Source: Methylobacterium sp. Leaf117
GTDB lineage: Bacteria; Pseudomonadota; Alphaproteobacteria; Rhizobiales; Beijerinckiaceae
Assembly: GCF_001422985.1 (NCBI RefSeq)
Contig: NZ_LMNL01000034.1
Coordinates: forward strand, 579,188-643,187
Reading direction: 5' to 3'
DNA length: 64,000 nt
Shown piece by piece: positions 1-9,407 of the stretch. Position numbers and translations under genes: made by a program. The notes under the pieces are model-generated. The model saw nothing but the letters and a program-made list of their open reading frames with translations, ran no database searches and was not told the DNA's origin. Numbering within the stretch: position 1 is the first letter of the stretch; the number at the start of each line of letters is the position of its first letter.

Positions 1-45
1 TCCGGCGCCCCGGAATGACGGCGCAGTGCGGTCTGCTATCTCCCG

Positions 46-66
46 CCCCGACGGCGAGGGTCGGGG
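46..66 (-). terminator. Possible terminator hairpin after grpE
   Basis: A 7-bp perfect inverted repeat (CCCCGAC/GTCGGGG, 7-nt loop) lies 18 bp beyond the grpE stop codon. There is no clear T-run on the minus strand, so this is a weak call from position and stem only. Confidence 0.3.
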
Positions 67-84
67 TGGCGCTTCGGCCGGCCT

Positions 85-684
85 TCAGGCGGCGTCGGCC
101 GGGGGCGCGCTTGGCTTCGGACCGCCCTTGGCGACGCCGACCAGAGCCGGGCGCAGGACGCGATCGCCGATGACGTAGCCGGCCTGCATGACCTGGACGA
201 CGGTGCCGGTTGGGACCTCGGGGTCGGGCACCTCGAACATCGCCTGGTGGCGGTTGGGATCGAAGCGCTGGCCCTTCGGCTCGACCAGCTTGACGCCGTG
301 GCGCTCCAGGGTCTTGGCGAGGTCGCGCTCGGTGAGCTCGATGCCGTCGATCAGCGCCTTGAACGACCCGTCGGCGCTGGTCCGGTCCGCCTCGGGGATG
401 CTTTCCAGGGCGCGGCGGATGTTGTCGGCGGAGTTGAGAAGGTCGCGCGCGAAGTTCGTCACCGCGTAGACGCGGGCGTCGGCGACCTCGCGCTCGGTCC
501 GCCGGCGCAGGTTCTCCATCTCGGCCAGGGTGCGCAGGACGCGGTCCTTCAGCTCGTCGCGCTCGGCCACCAGGGACGCCAGGGCATCGGGGGCCTCATG
601 GGTGCCCTCAGCCTGCGCGGCCCCCTGGATCTCCTCGACCGACTGGGTCGGGTCGCGCCGCTCGTCATGCATGTCGTTCGCCAT
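85..684 (-). CDS. grpE: Nucleotide exchange factor GrpE
   Basis: GrpE is the cytoplasmic co-chaperone that releases ADP from DnaK in the heat-shock folding cycle. The 199-aa product has the family layout: an acidic, variable N-terminus (about 1-35), a long helical coiled-coil stretch rich in E/L/R (about 38-100), and the C-terminal beta-wing head with the signature [20 protein letters not shown] followed by a [12 protein letters not shown] motif. A short Pro/Ala tail ends the protein. It lies 101 bp downstream of glnD on the same strand. No dnaK or dnaJ is adjacent, and no CIRCE-type element was seen in the short gap. The length is normal for alphaproteobacterial GrpE. Confidence 0.96.
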   Translation of the reverse strand: MANDMHDERRDPTQSVEEIQGAAQAEGTHEAPDALASLVAERDELKDRVLRTLAEMENLRRRTEREVADARVYAVTNFARDLLNSADNIRRALESIPEADRTSADGSFKALIDGIELTERDLAKTLERHGVKLVEPKGQRFDPNRHQAMFEVPDPEVPTGTVVQVMQAGYVIGDRVLRPALVGVAKGGPKPSAPPADAA

Positions 685-785
685 CGTTGGATTTCGTCGC
701 AGGAATCGGGTGTCGGGATTGGCGCTGATATCAGGCGGTGCCGCCCTGAAATCAAGCGCACGGGCGATCGTGCCGGCTCCGCCGT

Positions 786-3575
786 TCAGGCTTCGCGGGG
801 CGGCGGCGAGTCGATCAGCGCATCAAGACCTTCGGCGCGCAGGGCCGCCACATCGCTGGCAAAGACCTCCATCACGGCGGCCCGGATCGCCACCTGCCGG
901 TCGGGCTGCGTCACCCGGGTGCCGGTGAGGTCGGTCACGTAGAACACGTCCACCGCCCGCTCGCCGAAGGTCGCCACATGGGCCGAGGTGATGTTGAGGC
1001 TGAGCCGACTCAGCGCCGTCGTCAGCTCGTAGAGCAGGCCCGGGCGATCGAGGCCGGTGATCTCGATCACGGTCTCGCGGCTCGACAGGGCGTTGTCGAT
1101 GGCCATGTCGGGCGGCACCAGGAAGGTCGGCGCCCGCCCGCTCGGCGGGTGCCGGTCGGCCACCAGGTCGGCGATGCGGATCTCGCCGCGCAGCGCCTTC
1201 TCGATCGCGATGGTGATGCGGCCGGCCCGGCGCATCTCGTCCTCGTCGCGCTCGAAGGCCCGCGAGATGAAGATCGAGTCGAGGGCGAAGCCATCCGTGG
1301 TGGTGAAGATCTGGGCGTCGACGATGTTGCCGCCCGAGGCCGCGCAGGCCCCCGTGACGATGGCGAGCAGGCGCGGATGGTCGGGCGAGTAGATCGTCAA
1401 TTCGGTGACGCCGCGGACCGGATCGGTCTCGGTGGCGGTGGCGACGGTGCGGCCCTCCGCCGTCAGCGCCTTGACGAAGCCCGCATGCTTGTACTGGCGC
1501 GTCGTGTCGACCTTGAGCCAGTAGGCCTGGTTGTGCCGCGCCGCATAGGCGTCGAAGGTCTCGGATTCCCAGCCGGTGAGCTGCTCGCGCAGCGCCATCT
1601 GGATCAGGCGGACGCGATCGGTGCGGGCGATCTCCGAATGCCCGCCGGACAAAACCACCTCGGTCTCGTCGTAGAGGGTGCGGAGCAGCGTGCCCTTCCA
1701 GGCGGTCCAGACGCCGGGGCCCACGGCCTTGATGTCGGCGACCGTCAGGATGGTGAGCAGCTTCAGGCGCTCCAGGGTCTGGACCACGCCGGCGAACTTC
1801 TCGATGGTCTTGGGGTCCGACAGGTCGCGGCTCTGGGCGGTCATCGACATCAGCAGGTGGTGTTCCACCAGCCAGGCCATCAATTCGGTCTCGGCCGGGG
1901 TCAGGCCGAAGCGCGGCCCGAGCTTCTCCGCGATGGCGGCCCCCGCGATGGAATGGTCTTCGGGCCGGCCCTTGGCGATGTCGTGCAGCAGCACCGTGAC
2001 GTAGAGCGCGCGGCGGTTGCTGATGGTGTCGATCAGCCGGGTGGCGAGGGGATGCTCCTCCTCGGTGCGGCCCGACTCGATCGCCGACAGCACCCCGATG
2101 GCGCGGATCAGGTGCTCGTCCACCGTGAAGTGGTGGTACATGTTGAACTGCATCATCGCGACGATGCGGCCGAAATCCGGGATGAAGCGGCCGAGCACGC
2201 CGGCCTCGTTCATCAGCCGTAGGATCGTCTCCGGCGAGTTCTTCGAGCTCAAGATGTCGAGGAAGAGCCGGTTGGCCTCCTCGTCGGCCCGCAGGGAATG
2301 GCCGATGAGGCGCAGGGAGCGGTTGGCCGCCCGGGTGGCGTCGGGGTGGATCGGCAGGTTGTGGCGGTCGGCGAGCCAGAACAGCCGGATCAGGTTGACG
2401 GGATCGCGGCTGAAGGCGTCGGGGTCGCGCAGGTTGATGCGGCCGTGATCGTCGACGAAATCCTCGGCCTCGATGGCGGTGGCGCGGAAGCGGTCGCGGA
2501 AGCGGCCGATCCAGCGGTCGAGCACCGGAGTCCGCTTGGCATGGCGCGCCTCCAGGGCCGCGCACACGATGGCGGTGAGGTCGCCGACCTCCTTGGCGAT
2601 GAGGAAATACGCCTTCATGAAGCGCTCGACGCCCGACAGGCCGCCGCGCGGCTCGTAGCCGAAGCGCTCGGCGATCTTCGGCTGCAGGCCGAAGGACAGG
2701 CGCTCCTCGGCCCGGCCGGTGACGAAGTGCATGTGGCAGCGCACCCGCCACAGCAGCTCGTCGCAGCGCTCGAACACCCGGTACTCCTCGGGCGTGAACA
2801 GCCCGGCGGCCACCAGCTCGCTCTGGTCGCGGACCCGGTAGGTGTACTTGGCGATCCAGAACAGCGTGTTGAGGTCGCGCAGGCCGCCCTTGCCGTCCTT
2901 GACGTTCGGCTCGACGAGGTAGCGCGAGGCGCCCGCCTTCGAGACCCGGGCGTCGCGCTCGCGCAGCTTCGCCTCGACGAATTCGGGCGCGGTCCACATC
3001 ACCAGTTCGGTGTCGAAGCGGGTGACCAGCTCCTCGAACAGCACGCGGGTGCCGAACAGGTAGCGCGCCTCCAGGAGCGAGGTGCGGATGGTCATGTCGG
3101 CCCGGCCCTCGCGCAGGCATTCCTCCACCGAGCGGGTCGCGTGGCCGACCTTCAGCTTCAGGTCCCACAGCACGTAGAGCATCGCCTCGACGACGCTCTC
3201 GGACCAGGCGGTCTGCTTGTAGGGCAGCAGGAACAGCAGATCGATGTCCGAGCCCGGCGCCATCGTGCCCCGGCCGTAGCCGCCGGTGGCCACCACGGCG
3301 AGCTGCTCGCCGGTGGAGGGATTGTCGTTCGGGTAGAGCCGCCAGACCACCGCGTCGTGAATCGTGCGGATCACCGCGTCGGTGAGCTGGCTCAGGCGCT
3401 GGGCGCAGGCGATGCCGTCGCGCTCCTCCAGCAGCCGCGCCTCGGCATCGGCCCGCCCGAGCTCGATCACCCGGCGCAATTCCGGCACCAGCACCGCCCG
3501 CAGACGCGTCGCCTCGCGGGCATCGCGGTCCAGGTTCTCGAGGATGTCTTTGAGGGCGGCGACGGCGTCGAACAT
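786..3575 (-). CDS. glnD: Bifunctional [protein-PII] uridylyltransferase/uridylyl-removing enzyme
   Basis: GlnD senses glutamine and adds or removes UMP on PII proteins, setting nitrogen control. Visible domains in order: nucleotidyltransferase with [18 protein letters not shown] near residue 105-125 (the GSD.D catalytic aspartates are present), the GlnD helical linker, an HD phosphohydrolase domain with LLHDIAKG near 520, and two C-terminal ACT domains, starting near 735 ([15 protein letters not shown]) and 840 ([15 protein letters not shown]). About 929 aa, normal for the family. I chose the ATG at 3575 because GGGG precedes it at usable spacing. An ATG six codons upstream (3593) has no ribosome binding site. 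It is upstream of grpE on the same strand. Confidence 0.96.
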   Translation of the reverse strand: MFDAVAALKDILENLDRDAREATRLRAVLVPELRRVIELGRADAEARLLEERDGIACAQRLSQLTDAVIRTIHDAVVWRLYPNDNPSTGEQLAVVATGGYGRGTMAPGSDIDLLFLLPYKQTAWSESVVEAMLYVLWDLKLKVGHATRSVEECLREGRADMTIRTSLLEARYLFGTRVLFEELVTRFDTELVMWTAPEFVEAKLRERDARVSKAGASRYLVEPNVKDGKGGLRDLNTLFWIAKYTYRVRDQSELVAAGLFTPEEYRVFERCDELLWRVRCHMHFVTGRAEERLSFGLQPKIAERFGYEPRGGLSGVERFMKAYFLIAKEVGDLTAIVCAALEARHAKRTPVLDRWIGRFRDRFRATAIEAEDFVDDHGRINLRDPDAFSRDPVNLIRLFWLADRHNLPIHPDATRAANRSLRLIGHSLRADEEANRLFLDILSSKNSPETILRLMNEAGVLGRFIPDFGRIVAMMQFNMYHHFTVDEHLIRAIGVLSAIESGRTEEEHPLATRLIDTISNRRALYVTVLLHDIAKGRPEDHSIAGAAIAEKLGPRFGLTPAETELMAWLVEHHLLMSMTAQSRDLSDPKTIEKFAGVVQTLERLKLLTILTVADIKAVGPGVWTAWKGTLLRTLYDETEVVLSGGHSEIARTDRVRLIQMALREQLTGWESETFDAYAARHNQAYWLKVDTTRQYKHAGFVKALTAEGRTVATATETDPVRGVTELTIYSPDHPRLLAIVTGACAASGGNIVDAQIFTTTDGFALDSIFISRAFERDEDEMRRAGRITIAIEKALRGEIRIADLVADRHPPSGRAPTFLVPPDMAIDNALSSRETVIEITGLDRPGLLYELTTALSRLSLNITSAHVATFGERAVDVFYVTDLTGTRVTQPDRQVAIRAAVMEVFASDVAALRAEGLDALIDSPPPREA

Positions 3576-3813
3576 GGCCAACCCCGTTAGCATGTTGGCA
3601 GAATGACGCCAGCGGCATCACCGCGCGGGCGAGGCGGCGCCGCCGTTCCGCGCCGGGTTTCAGCGGACTCCCGCCGGAAAAAATCGGCCGTGGCGCACGA
3701 AGCCGCCGCGGATACCCGATGGGTCACGGTTGCGCCGCAAGGCCGCGCTAGCGCTGCGCCGGACCCCGTCCGATCTCCCGTCACGCGCCCCCCAGCATTC
3801 ACGAAGGCCCCCG

Positions 3814-4314
3814 ATGCGTTCGATCCTGCATCCGATGTTTGTCCGCCTGGCCGGAGCCCTGCTTCTGACGACCGGGCTGCTCCCGGCGCTCGGGAGCCCG
3901 GCCCGGGCGGCCTCGTTCGAGTTCGTGCCGGCCCCGCAGATCGACCTCAACCGGGTCTACCGCATCGACAAGGTCACGGGCGAGGTCACCTCCTGTCAGT
4001 ACGGCCTGCGCGAGGGCGCCGTCGGCAGCGTCGGCGTCACCGTGTGCTACGGCTCCGGCGAGGGAGCGAGCGCGCAGGCCCCCTCGGAATACGGTCTCGT
4101 GGCCTCGCGCCACACCCGCGAGGCGGGGGTGTTCCGGGTCAATTACCGCACCGGCGAGATGAGCATCTGCTACGTGCAGCTGCAGAAGGAGGCCGTGGTC
4201 TGCACCGCCCAGGCGAATCCGACCGGTCCGGGCGCGGACGAAGCCCCGGCCACCGGGGCCGCGCCGGGGCGGGCCGGGCCGAGCGCCACGCCGCCCCAGA
4301 GCGGACGCCCCTGA
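3814..4314 (+). CDS. Secreted hypothetical protein
   Basis: I do not recognise this 166-aa protein's family. It starts MRSILHPMFVRLAGALLLTT and has a typical Sec signal peptide ending in an A-R-A-A cleavage region near residue 31. The mature part contains two similar halves, each with a YRIDKVTGE/NYRTGEM-type segment followed by a cysteine (TSCQYG, ISCYVQ-like MSICYVQ), then a disordered Pro/Gly/Ala tail. The paired RxDxxTGE...C pattern suggests a small periplasmic beta-rich domain with one disulfide. An in-frame ATG 28 codons upstream would mask the signal peptide, so the later start is preferred. It precedes rpiA by 237 bp on the same strand. Confidence 0.7.
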   Translation: MRSILHPMFVRLAGALLLTTGLLPALGSPARAASFEFVPAPQIDLNRVYRIDKVTGEVTSCQYGLREGAVGSVGVTVCYGSGEGASAQAPSEYGLVASRHTREAGVFRVNYRTGEMSICYVQLQKEAVVCTAQANPTGPGADEAPATGAAPGRAGPSATPPQSGRP

Positions 4315-4376
4315 CGGCAAGCCTCGCGCAGTGGACGGCAAGCCACGCGCAGCGGACTGTAAGCCTCGCGCAGTGA
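4314..4376 (+). repeat. 21-bp tandem repeat, three copies
   Basis: Three adjacent imperfect copies of a 21-bp unit (ACGGCAAGCCTCGCGCAGTGG type, 2-4 mismatches between copies) begin at the stop codon of the secreted-protein gene and fill the start of the gap before rpiA. Nothing suggests that they are translated. Confidence 0.85.
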
Positions 4377-4551
4377 CAGCCACGGCGGAGCGAGGCGGCA
4401 TCGGCGGCACGCCGCGTTGGACCGGCCGGCCCGGCGTGCTAGGGGCACCCGGTCGCATCCTCCCGCGCCACCGGCGCGCTTCGCTCCCCGCCCCTCGCCC
4501 GAGCCGTCCCATGCCGCACGCCCGTTCTTCCGAAGTCGCCGGAGCCCCCGC

Positions 4552-5259
4552 GTGAGCGGGCCGGATCTGCGCCGCGCCGCGGCCGAGGTCGCCGTCGGGC
4601 TGGTCACGCCCGGGATGCGCCTCGGAATCGGCACCGGCTCCACCGCCAACGTCTTCGTCGCATTGCTCGGTGAGCGCGTGCGCGCCGGCCTCGACGTCGT
4701 CGGCGTGCCGACCTCCGAGGCGACGCGGGTCGCGGCGGAGGCGGCCGGCATCCGCCTCGCCACCCTGGAGGACCTGCCCGAGCTCGATCTGACCATCGAC
4801 GGCGCCGACGAGATCGACGGCGCGATGCGCCTCGTGAAGGGCGGCGGCGGCGCGCTGCTGCGCGAGAAGATCGTGGCCTTCGCCAGCCGCCGCATGGTGG
4901 TGATCGCCGATGCCGCCAAGCGCGTCGAGACCCTCGGGGCCTTCCCCCTGCCGATCGAGGTCAACGCCTTCGGGCTCGGCGCCACCCGGAAGGCCGTCGC
5001 GGAGGCCCTGCGGGCGAGCGGCTGCACCGGGGACATCGTCCTGCGGATGCAGGACGGGGCGCCGTTCGTCAGCGACGGCGGCCATCATATCCTCGACGCC
5101 CATCTCCAGCGCATCCCCGACCCCGAAACCCTCTCGGGCGCCCTGTGGGCGGTGCCGGGCGTGGTCGAGCACGGCCTGTTCCTCGGTCTCGCCACCGGCG
5201 CCATCCTGGCCGAGGCACGGGACGGACAGGCGGTGGTGACCCGCCTCGGCACCGTCTGA
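4552..5259 (+). CDS. rpiA: Ribose-5-phosphate isomerase A
   Basis: RpiA interconverts ribose 5-phosphate and ribulose 5-phosphate in the pentose phosphate pathway. The 235-aa product carries all family motifs: phosphate loop GIGTGSTA near residue 24, DGADEID near 84 (catalytic Asp residues) and [12 protein letters not shown] near 97 (catalytic Glu, Lys). The start is a GTG at 4552 with GGAG 8-11 bp upstream. The frame stays open to an ATG at 4417, but that extension is Arg/Pro-rich and unlike RpiA N-termini. A DUF2059 gene follows after 95 bp on the same strand and may be co-transcribed. Confidence 0.96.
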   Translation: MSGPDLRRAAAEVAVGLVTPGMRLGIGTGSTANVFVALLGERVRAGLDVVGVPTSEATRVAAEAAGIRLATLEDLPELDLTIDGADEIDGAMRLVKGGGGALLREKIVAFASRRMVVIADAAKRVETLGAFPLPIEVNAFGLGATRKAVAEALRASGCTGDIVLRMQDGAPFVSDGGHHILDAHLQRIPDPETLSGALWAVPGVVEHGLFLGLATGAILAEARDGQAVVTRLGTV

Positions 5260-5354
5260 AGGCAAGCTCGCACGCCGTTCCGCTCACGTTCTGCCGCCCA
5301 ATCTTTCCTGATTTCGAATTCTTCCCGACTTCTGTCCTTCCCGGAGCGTCCGCC

Positions 5355-5948
5355 ATGTCCCGCCGCCTTGCCGCCCTGGCCGCCCTCGTCCTCGCCGGTG
5401 CCCCCCTGGCTGCCCTGGCCCAGGCCCCGGCAGCGAAGCCGCCGGCCGCCAACGCCAAGCCCGGCACCAAGCCGCCCGCCCCCGCCGCCGCCGCCGCGCC
5501 GAGCACGCCCGCCGCGCAGACGCCCGCCTACTCGGCGAACCACTTGGCGCTCGCCCGGGAGGTGATGCTGAATTCCGGCATCGCCCGCTCGTTCGACTCG
5601 ATCATCCCCGCCTTCAGCGAGCGGATCCGCCAGGGCGCGGTGACCCGTCCCGAACTGACCAAGGACCTCGATACGGTGCTGGCCTCCCTCGAACCCGAGA
5701 TGGAGATGCAGAAGCAGACGATGATCGACACGGCCGCGCGCATCTACGCCTCGCGCCTCTCCGAGGCCGAGCTGAACGAGATCGCGACCTTCTTCCGCTC
5801 GCCCGCCGGCAAGCGCTACGTCGAGACCCAGCCTCAGGTGCTCGACGAGATGGTGCAGGCCATGCAGAACTGGACCCAGGACGTCTCGGAATACATCATG
5901 GTCCGGGTGCGGGCCGAGATGGCCAAGAAGGGCCATCAGCTCCAGTAA
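5355..5948 (+). CDS. DUF2059 domain-containing periplasmic protein
   Basis: A 197-aa exported protein with a signal peptide (MSRRLAALAALVLAGAPLAA, cleavage near ALA-Q at 23), an Ala/Pro/Lys-rich linker to about residue 60, and a helical DUF2059 domain (about 65-190) recognisable by the segment IYASRLSEAELNEIATFFRS and the SPAGKRYVE motif. DUF2059 has no established biochemical role. Location behind rpiA is seen here and, from memory, in relatives. The start at 5355 was chosen because the upstream in-frame extension overlaps rpiA and hides the signal peptide. Confidence 0.85.
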   Translation: MSRRLAALAALVLAGAPLAALAQAPAAKPPAANAKPGTKPPAPAAAAAPSTPAAQTPAYSANHLALAREVMLNSGIARSFDSIIPAFSERIRQGAVTRPELTKDLDTVLASLEPEMEMQKQTMIDTAARIYASRLSEAELNEIATFFRSPAGKRYVETQPQVLDEMVQAMQNWTQDVSEYIMVRVRAEMAKKGHQLQ

Positions 5949-5954
5949 GCCCAG

Positions 5955-6019
5955 CTTGGCGGTTGCGGACCTTGGCGGTTGCTGACCTTGGCGGCTTCTT
6001 GACCTTGGCGGTTGCCGCC
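5955..6019 (+). repeat. 16-17-bp tandem repeat, four copies
   Basis: Four near-identical units of the type CTTGGCGGTTGCGGAC stand head to tail between the DUF2059 gene stop and the end of pleD. Copy three is 17 bp. They lie exactly in the convergent gap, where a terminator would be expected. Confidence 0.88.
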
Positions 6020-6020
6020 T

Positions 6021-7394
6021 TCAGGCGGCGGCCGCCTCGACCCGGTTCCGGCCGGTGCTCTTGGCCCGGTACAGGGCGAGATCGGCGCGCTTGAGCATGT
6101 CGGCGGGGCCGGCATCCTCGGCCCGGCGCCAGGCCACCCCGATGGAGACGGTCACCGGCACGGTCCGGGTCTCGCGCTGGATGGCGAAGGGCGCCGCCTC
6201 GATCCGCTCGCGGATGCGCTCGGCGATGGCGTAGGCGCCGTCGGCCTCGGCATCGGGCAGGATGATGACGATCTCCTCGCCGCCGTAGCGGGCGACGATG
6301 TCGATGCCGCGGGTATGGGTGCGGATGCGCTCCGCGAAGGCCTTGAGCACCTCGTCGCCGGCCTCGTGGCCATAGGTGTCGTTGATCGATTTGAAGCGAT
6401 CGATGTCGAGCATCAGGGCCGCGACCGGCCGGTTGCGCAGGGCCGCCTCGTTGAACATCGCGCCGAGATGGCTGTCGAGATAGCGCCGGTTGTGCAGCCC
6501 CGTCAGGCCGTCGGTGATGGCGAGTTCCATCGAGGCCTGGACGGCGCCCCGCAGGGCGTCCGAGAAGCGGCGGCGGCGCACCTGCGTGCGCACCCGGGCG
6601 ACGAGTTCGTTCCGGTCCACCGGCCGCATCAGGTAGTCGTGGACGCCGAAATCGAGGCCGCGGATGACCCGGGCGCGGTCATGCTCCTCGGCGATCATCA
6701 TCACGGGCATCGAGCGGGTGCGGTCGAGGGAGCGCAGCTGGCTGCACAGGCGCAGCCCGTCGAAGCCCTGGATGTCGAGGCTGACGAGAGCGAGGTCGAA
6801 GTTGCCCTCCGTGGCCAGCACCAGGGCCCTGTGCGGGTCGGCCTCGACCGTCAGGGTGTGATGCTGGCCCAGCGCCGCGGCGAGGCGGTCGGCCGATCCG
6901 GGGCGGTCCTCGACGAGGAGGATCGAGGCGTCGAGCCCGGTCTCGGCGGTCGCGAGGGCGAGCGGATCGCCGATGCCGAAGTCGCGCGAGGCCATGGCGC
7001 GGGAGCGCAGCTCGTCCGTCACGGCCTTCAGGCGCACGAGGCTGCGCACCCGGGCGAACAGGGCGGTGTCGTCGATCGGTTTCGTCAGGAAATCGTCGGC
7101 GCCCGCATCGAGGCCGCGCAGGCGGTCCGAGGGCTGGTCGAGGGCCGTGACCATGACCACCGGAAGATGGGCGGTGTTGGGGTTGCTCTTGAGCCGGCGG
7201 CAGACCTCGAAGCCATCCATGCCGGGCATCATCACGTCGAGCAGCACGAGGTCGCACAGGCCCTTCTCGCAGATCGCGAGGGCATCGGGTCCGTTCATCG
7301 CCGCCAGAACGTCGAAATACTCCAGGGAGAGCTTGGTCTCCAGGAGCTTCACGTTCGGGAAGAGATCATCGACGATCAGGATGCGGGCCGACAT
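6021..7394 (-). CDS. pleD: PleD-type response regulator diguanylate cyclase
   Basis: PleD makes cyclic di-GMP from two GTP and, in Caulobacter, drives the swarmer-to-stalked transition after phosphorylation. The 457-aa product has REC1 (ILIVDD at 4-9; phospho-acceptor in DLVLLDVMMPG near 53), REC2 (ILLVED, LVSLDIQG) and a C-terminal GGDEF domain. The inhibitory I-site RGID lies five residues before the active-site loop, which reads GGEEI instead of the usual GGEEF/GGDEF. The start at MSARILIVDD (7394) matches REC domains. The frame is open upstream, but that part overlaps divK. divK lies 62 bp upstream on the same strand, as in Caulobacter. Confidence 0.93.
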   Translation of the reverse strand: MSARILIVDDLFPNVKLLETKLSLEYFDVLAAMNGPDALAICEKGLCDLVLLDVMMPGMDGFEVCRRLKSNPNTAHLPVVMVTALDQPSDRLRGLDAGADDFLTKPIDDTALFARVRSLVRLKAVTDELRSRAMASRDFGIGDPLALATAETGLDASILLVEDRPGSADRLAAALGQHHTLTVEADPHRALVLATEGNFDLALVSLDIQGFDGLRLCSQLRSLDRTRSMPVMMIAEEHDRARVIRGLDFGVHDYLMRPVDRNELVARVRTQVRRRRFSDALRGAVQASMELAITDGLTGLHNRRYLDSHLGAMFNEAALRNRPVAALMLDIDRFKSINDTYGHEAGDEVLKAFAERIRTHTRGIDIVARYGGEEIVIILPDAEADGAYAIAERIRERIEAAPFAIQRETRTVPVTVSIGVAWRRAEDAGPADMLKRADLALYRAKSTGRNRVEAAAA

Positions 7395-7456
7395 CGTTCC
7401 TCGCGCAAGGTCGTTCGTTCTAGGCCGTCGGGGACGCGGTGTGCGAGGCGATCGGG

Positions 7457-7837
7457 TCAGGCGGTCCGGGCGTCGCCCAGGTATTGGCGGACGGTGGCGA
7501 GGAACTTCGCCACCGAGATCGGTTTCGACAGGTAGGCCTCGCAGCCGCCCTCGCGGATGCGCTCCTCGTCGCCCTTCATGGCGAAGGCCGTGATGGCGAT
7601 GACGGGGATCCCCTTGAGGTCGTCGTCCTCCTTGAGCCACTTCGTGACTTCGAGGCCGGACACCTCGGGCAACTGGATGTCCATCAGGATCAGGTCGGGG
7701 TGGTGGGCGCGGGCGAGCTCGATGGCCTCGATGCCGTTGGCGGTCTTCAACGTGGCGTAGCCATGGCCCTCCAACAGGTCGTTGAAGAGCTTCATGTTGA
7801 GTTCGTTGTCCTCGACGATGAGCACCGTCTTCTTCAT
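7457..7837 (-). CDS. divK: Single-domain response regulator DivK
   Basis: DivK is a stand-alone receiver that in alphaproteobacteria links PleC/DivJ-type kinases to DivL-CckA-CtrA cell-cycle control. The 126-aa product is only a receiver: acidic pair in [14 protein letters not shown], phospho-Asp in [13 protein letters not shown] (about residue 53), switch Thr in AITAFAM, and conserved Lys in AYLSKPIS. Length and the N-terminal [12 protein letters not shown] match DivK. It is the first gene of a divK-pleD unit, divergent from the DUF3572 gene with 75 bp between the two starts. Confidence 0.94.
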   Translation of the reverse strand: MKKTVLIVEDNELNMKLFNDLLEGHGYATLKTANGIEAIELARAHHPDLILMDIQLPEVSGLEVTKWLKEDDDLKGIPVIAITAFAMKGDEERIREGGCEAYLSKPISVAKFLATVRQYLGDARTA

Positions 7838-7912
7838 GGCCCGTTGTCCCCGATGCGTGGACGGCCCATTGTCGTTCGACGCATGCCCCGCCTGAGGAGA
7901 TTTAGCGGATAC

Positions 7913-8215
7913 ATGTTGACGAAACGCAAACCCAATGGCGGAGACGCCTCCGCCGAAGGCCTGGCCCTGGCGGCCCTCGCCTGGATGGCCACCGACGACG
8001 AGCGCCTGTTTCCGTTCCTGAACGCCACCGGCGTCACCCCCGAGACCTTGCGGGCCAGTGCCCAGGACCCTGGATTCCTGGCCGGCATCCTCGATCATAT
8101 CATGGGTGACGAGGCGACGCTCATGGCCTGTGCCGAGGCCCTCGACGTCAAGCCGGACCGCATCGCCGCCGCCTGGCGCCGCCTCGGCCCGCCGGACTTC
8201 GACGACGGTCTCTAG
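7913..8215 (+). CDS. DUF3572 family protein
   Basis: A 100-aa helical cytoplasmic protein of the alphaproteobacterial DUF3572 family. Recognisable features are [20 protein letters not shown] near residue 18 and the closing [18 protein letters not shown]. Function is unknown. It is divergent from divK and shares its promoter region. In-frame ATGs exist further upstream (for example 7883), but AGGAGA at about 7895 sits 13 bp before the 7913 ATG, which gives the usual family length. Confidence 0.82.
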   Translation: MLTKRKPNGGDASAEGLALAALAWMATDDERLFPFLNATGVTPETLRASAQDPGFLAGILDHIMGDEATLMACAEALDVKPDRIAAAWRRLGPPDFDDGL

Positions 8216-8320
8216 GCAGCGATCCCCAGCGGAGGCGGGGCGCACGGGTCGCCGCGGCCGATCCGGCGCGCTAGGGTCGGCCTTGCGGGCGCGCCGCGCA
8301 CCCCCTCCGGAGACCAAGCC

Positions 8321-8728
8321 ATGCCTCTCGCCGCCACCATGAGCGCCTGGGCGCCGCGCCTGCTCAGCGTCCTGCGGATCATGTCGGGCCTGCTGTTCCT
8401 GGAGCACGGCACCCAGAAGCTGTTCGGTTTCCCCGCCCGGATGGGCGGTGGACCCGCGCCCGACCTGCTCTCCCTGCCGGGCATCGCCGGCAGCCTCGAG
8501 CTGGTGGGCGGCACGCTGATCGTCCTCGGGCTGTTCACCCGGCCGGTGGCCTTCCTGCTCTCGGGCCAGATGGCGGTTGCGTATTTCCTGGCGCATGCGC
8601 CCAAGAGCCCGTTCCCGGCGCTCAACGGCGGCGATGCCGCGATCCTGTTCTGCTTCGTCTTCCTCTACCTCGTCGCCGCCGGTCCCGGCCCCTGGAGCCT
8701 CGACGCCCAGCGTCGCGGCCGGATCTGA
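8321..8728 (+). CDS. DoxX family inner-membrane protein
   Basis: A 135-aa integral membrane protein with four predicted membrane helices. The family signature [16 protein letters not shown] follows the first helix and [20 protein letters not shown] marks the third. DoxX-family proteins are linked to quinone-dependent redox or oxidative-stress complexes, but the substrate cannot be told from sequence. A DUF3572 gene lies 105 bp upstream on the same strand. The downstream neighbour is convergent. Confidence 0.88.
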   Translation: MPLAATMSAWAPRLLSVLRIMSGLLFLEHGTQKLFGFPARMGGGPAPDLLSLPGIAGSLELVGGTLIVLGLFTRPVAFLLSGQMAVAYFLAHAPKSPFPALNGGDAAILFCFVFLYLVAAGPGPWSLDAQRRGRI

Positions 8729-8747
8729 ACGGCGGTCCCGGGGCCTG

Positions 8748-9407
8748 TCAGGCGCGGAACCGCCAGACGCTGCTGCGCTTGATCTCGGCATCCTCCAGGC
8801 TCCGGCTCACCGGCACCGTGTAGGTCGCCAGCTCGGTCAGGCGGTCGCGCGGCAGGTAGGACCGGCCGGGATCGCCCACCAGCACGGTGGCGCCGCGCGC
8901 ATGGAGGCCCGAGAGCCATTCGGTGACGCGGCCCGCGAGGTCCTGCTCGTAGAAGATGTCGGCGGCGAGCACCACGGCGCTGCCGGGGTCCGAGCCGATG
9001 AGGTCGCGCGACACCGCCTCGATCCGGCCGGCGACGCCGTTGGCCTCCGCGTTCAGGCCGATGGCCGGGATCGCGAAGGGATCGAGGTCGCTGGCGGTGA
9101 CGTGGACCGCGCCGGCCTTCGCCGCCGCGATCGCCACGAGGCCCGAGCCCGAGGCGAAGTCGAGGACCCGGCGTCCCGCCACGATCCCGGGCGTGTCGAG
9201 AAGGTAGCGGGCGAGCGCCTGGCCGCCGGCCCAGGCGAAAGCCCAGAACGGCGGCGGCAGGCCGATCGCCTCCAACTCGTCCTCGGTCTTCTGCCACAGC
9301 TCGGTGGCCTCGTCGGCCACGTGCAGGACGATTTCGGGCGCGTGCGGCACCGGTCGCAGCCGGGTGTTGGCCCGGATGAACGCGAGGGGATCGGCGGACG
9401 CGATCAT
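8748..9407 (-). CDS. Class I SAM-dependent methyltransferase (METTL20/ETFB-lysine type)
   Basis: A 219-aa methyltransferase with a Rossmann SAM site: motif [21 protein letters not shown] near residue 80, acidic motif II ASDLDP near 102, and AADIFYEQ near 148, which resembles the D-x-F-Y-[DE] motif of protein-lysine methyltransferases related to METTL20. Bacterial relatives methylate electron-transfer flavoprotein beta; that substrate is inferred, not shown. Its ATG overlaps the stop of the upstream half-glycosyltransferase gene by 4 bp (ATGA), so the two are probably translationally coupled. Confidence 0.8.
   Translation of the reverse strand: MIASADPLAFIRANTRLRPVPHAPEIVLHVADEATELWQKTEDELEAIGLPPPFWAFAWAGGQALARYLLDTPGIVAGRRVLDFASGSGLVAIAAAKAGAVHVTASDLDPFAIPAIGLNAEANGVAGRIEAVSRDLIGSDPGSAVVLAADIFYEQDLAGRVTEWLSGLHARGATVLVGDPGRSYLPRDRLTELATYTVPVSRSLEDAEIKRSSVWRFRA

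Noticed and set aside
978..2222. A 414-codon plus-strand open frame opposite glnD
   Set aside because: Shadow of glnD; no domain, no ribosome binding site.
3799..5265. A 488-codon open frame on the minus strand across the secreted-protein gene and rpiA
   Set aside because: It lies opposite well-supported genes, is extremely rich in Ala/Gly/Arg and has no recognisable domain. Strong G/C third-position bias creates such shadow frames throughout the window.
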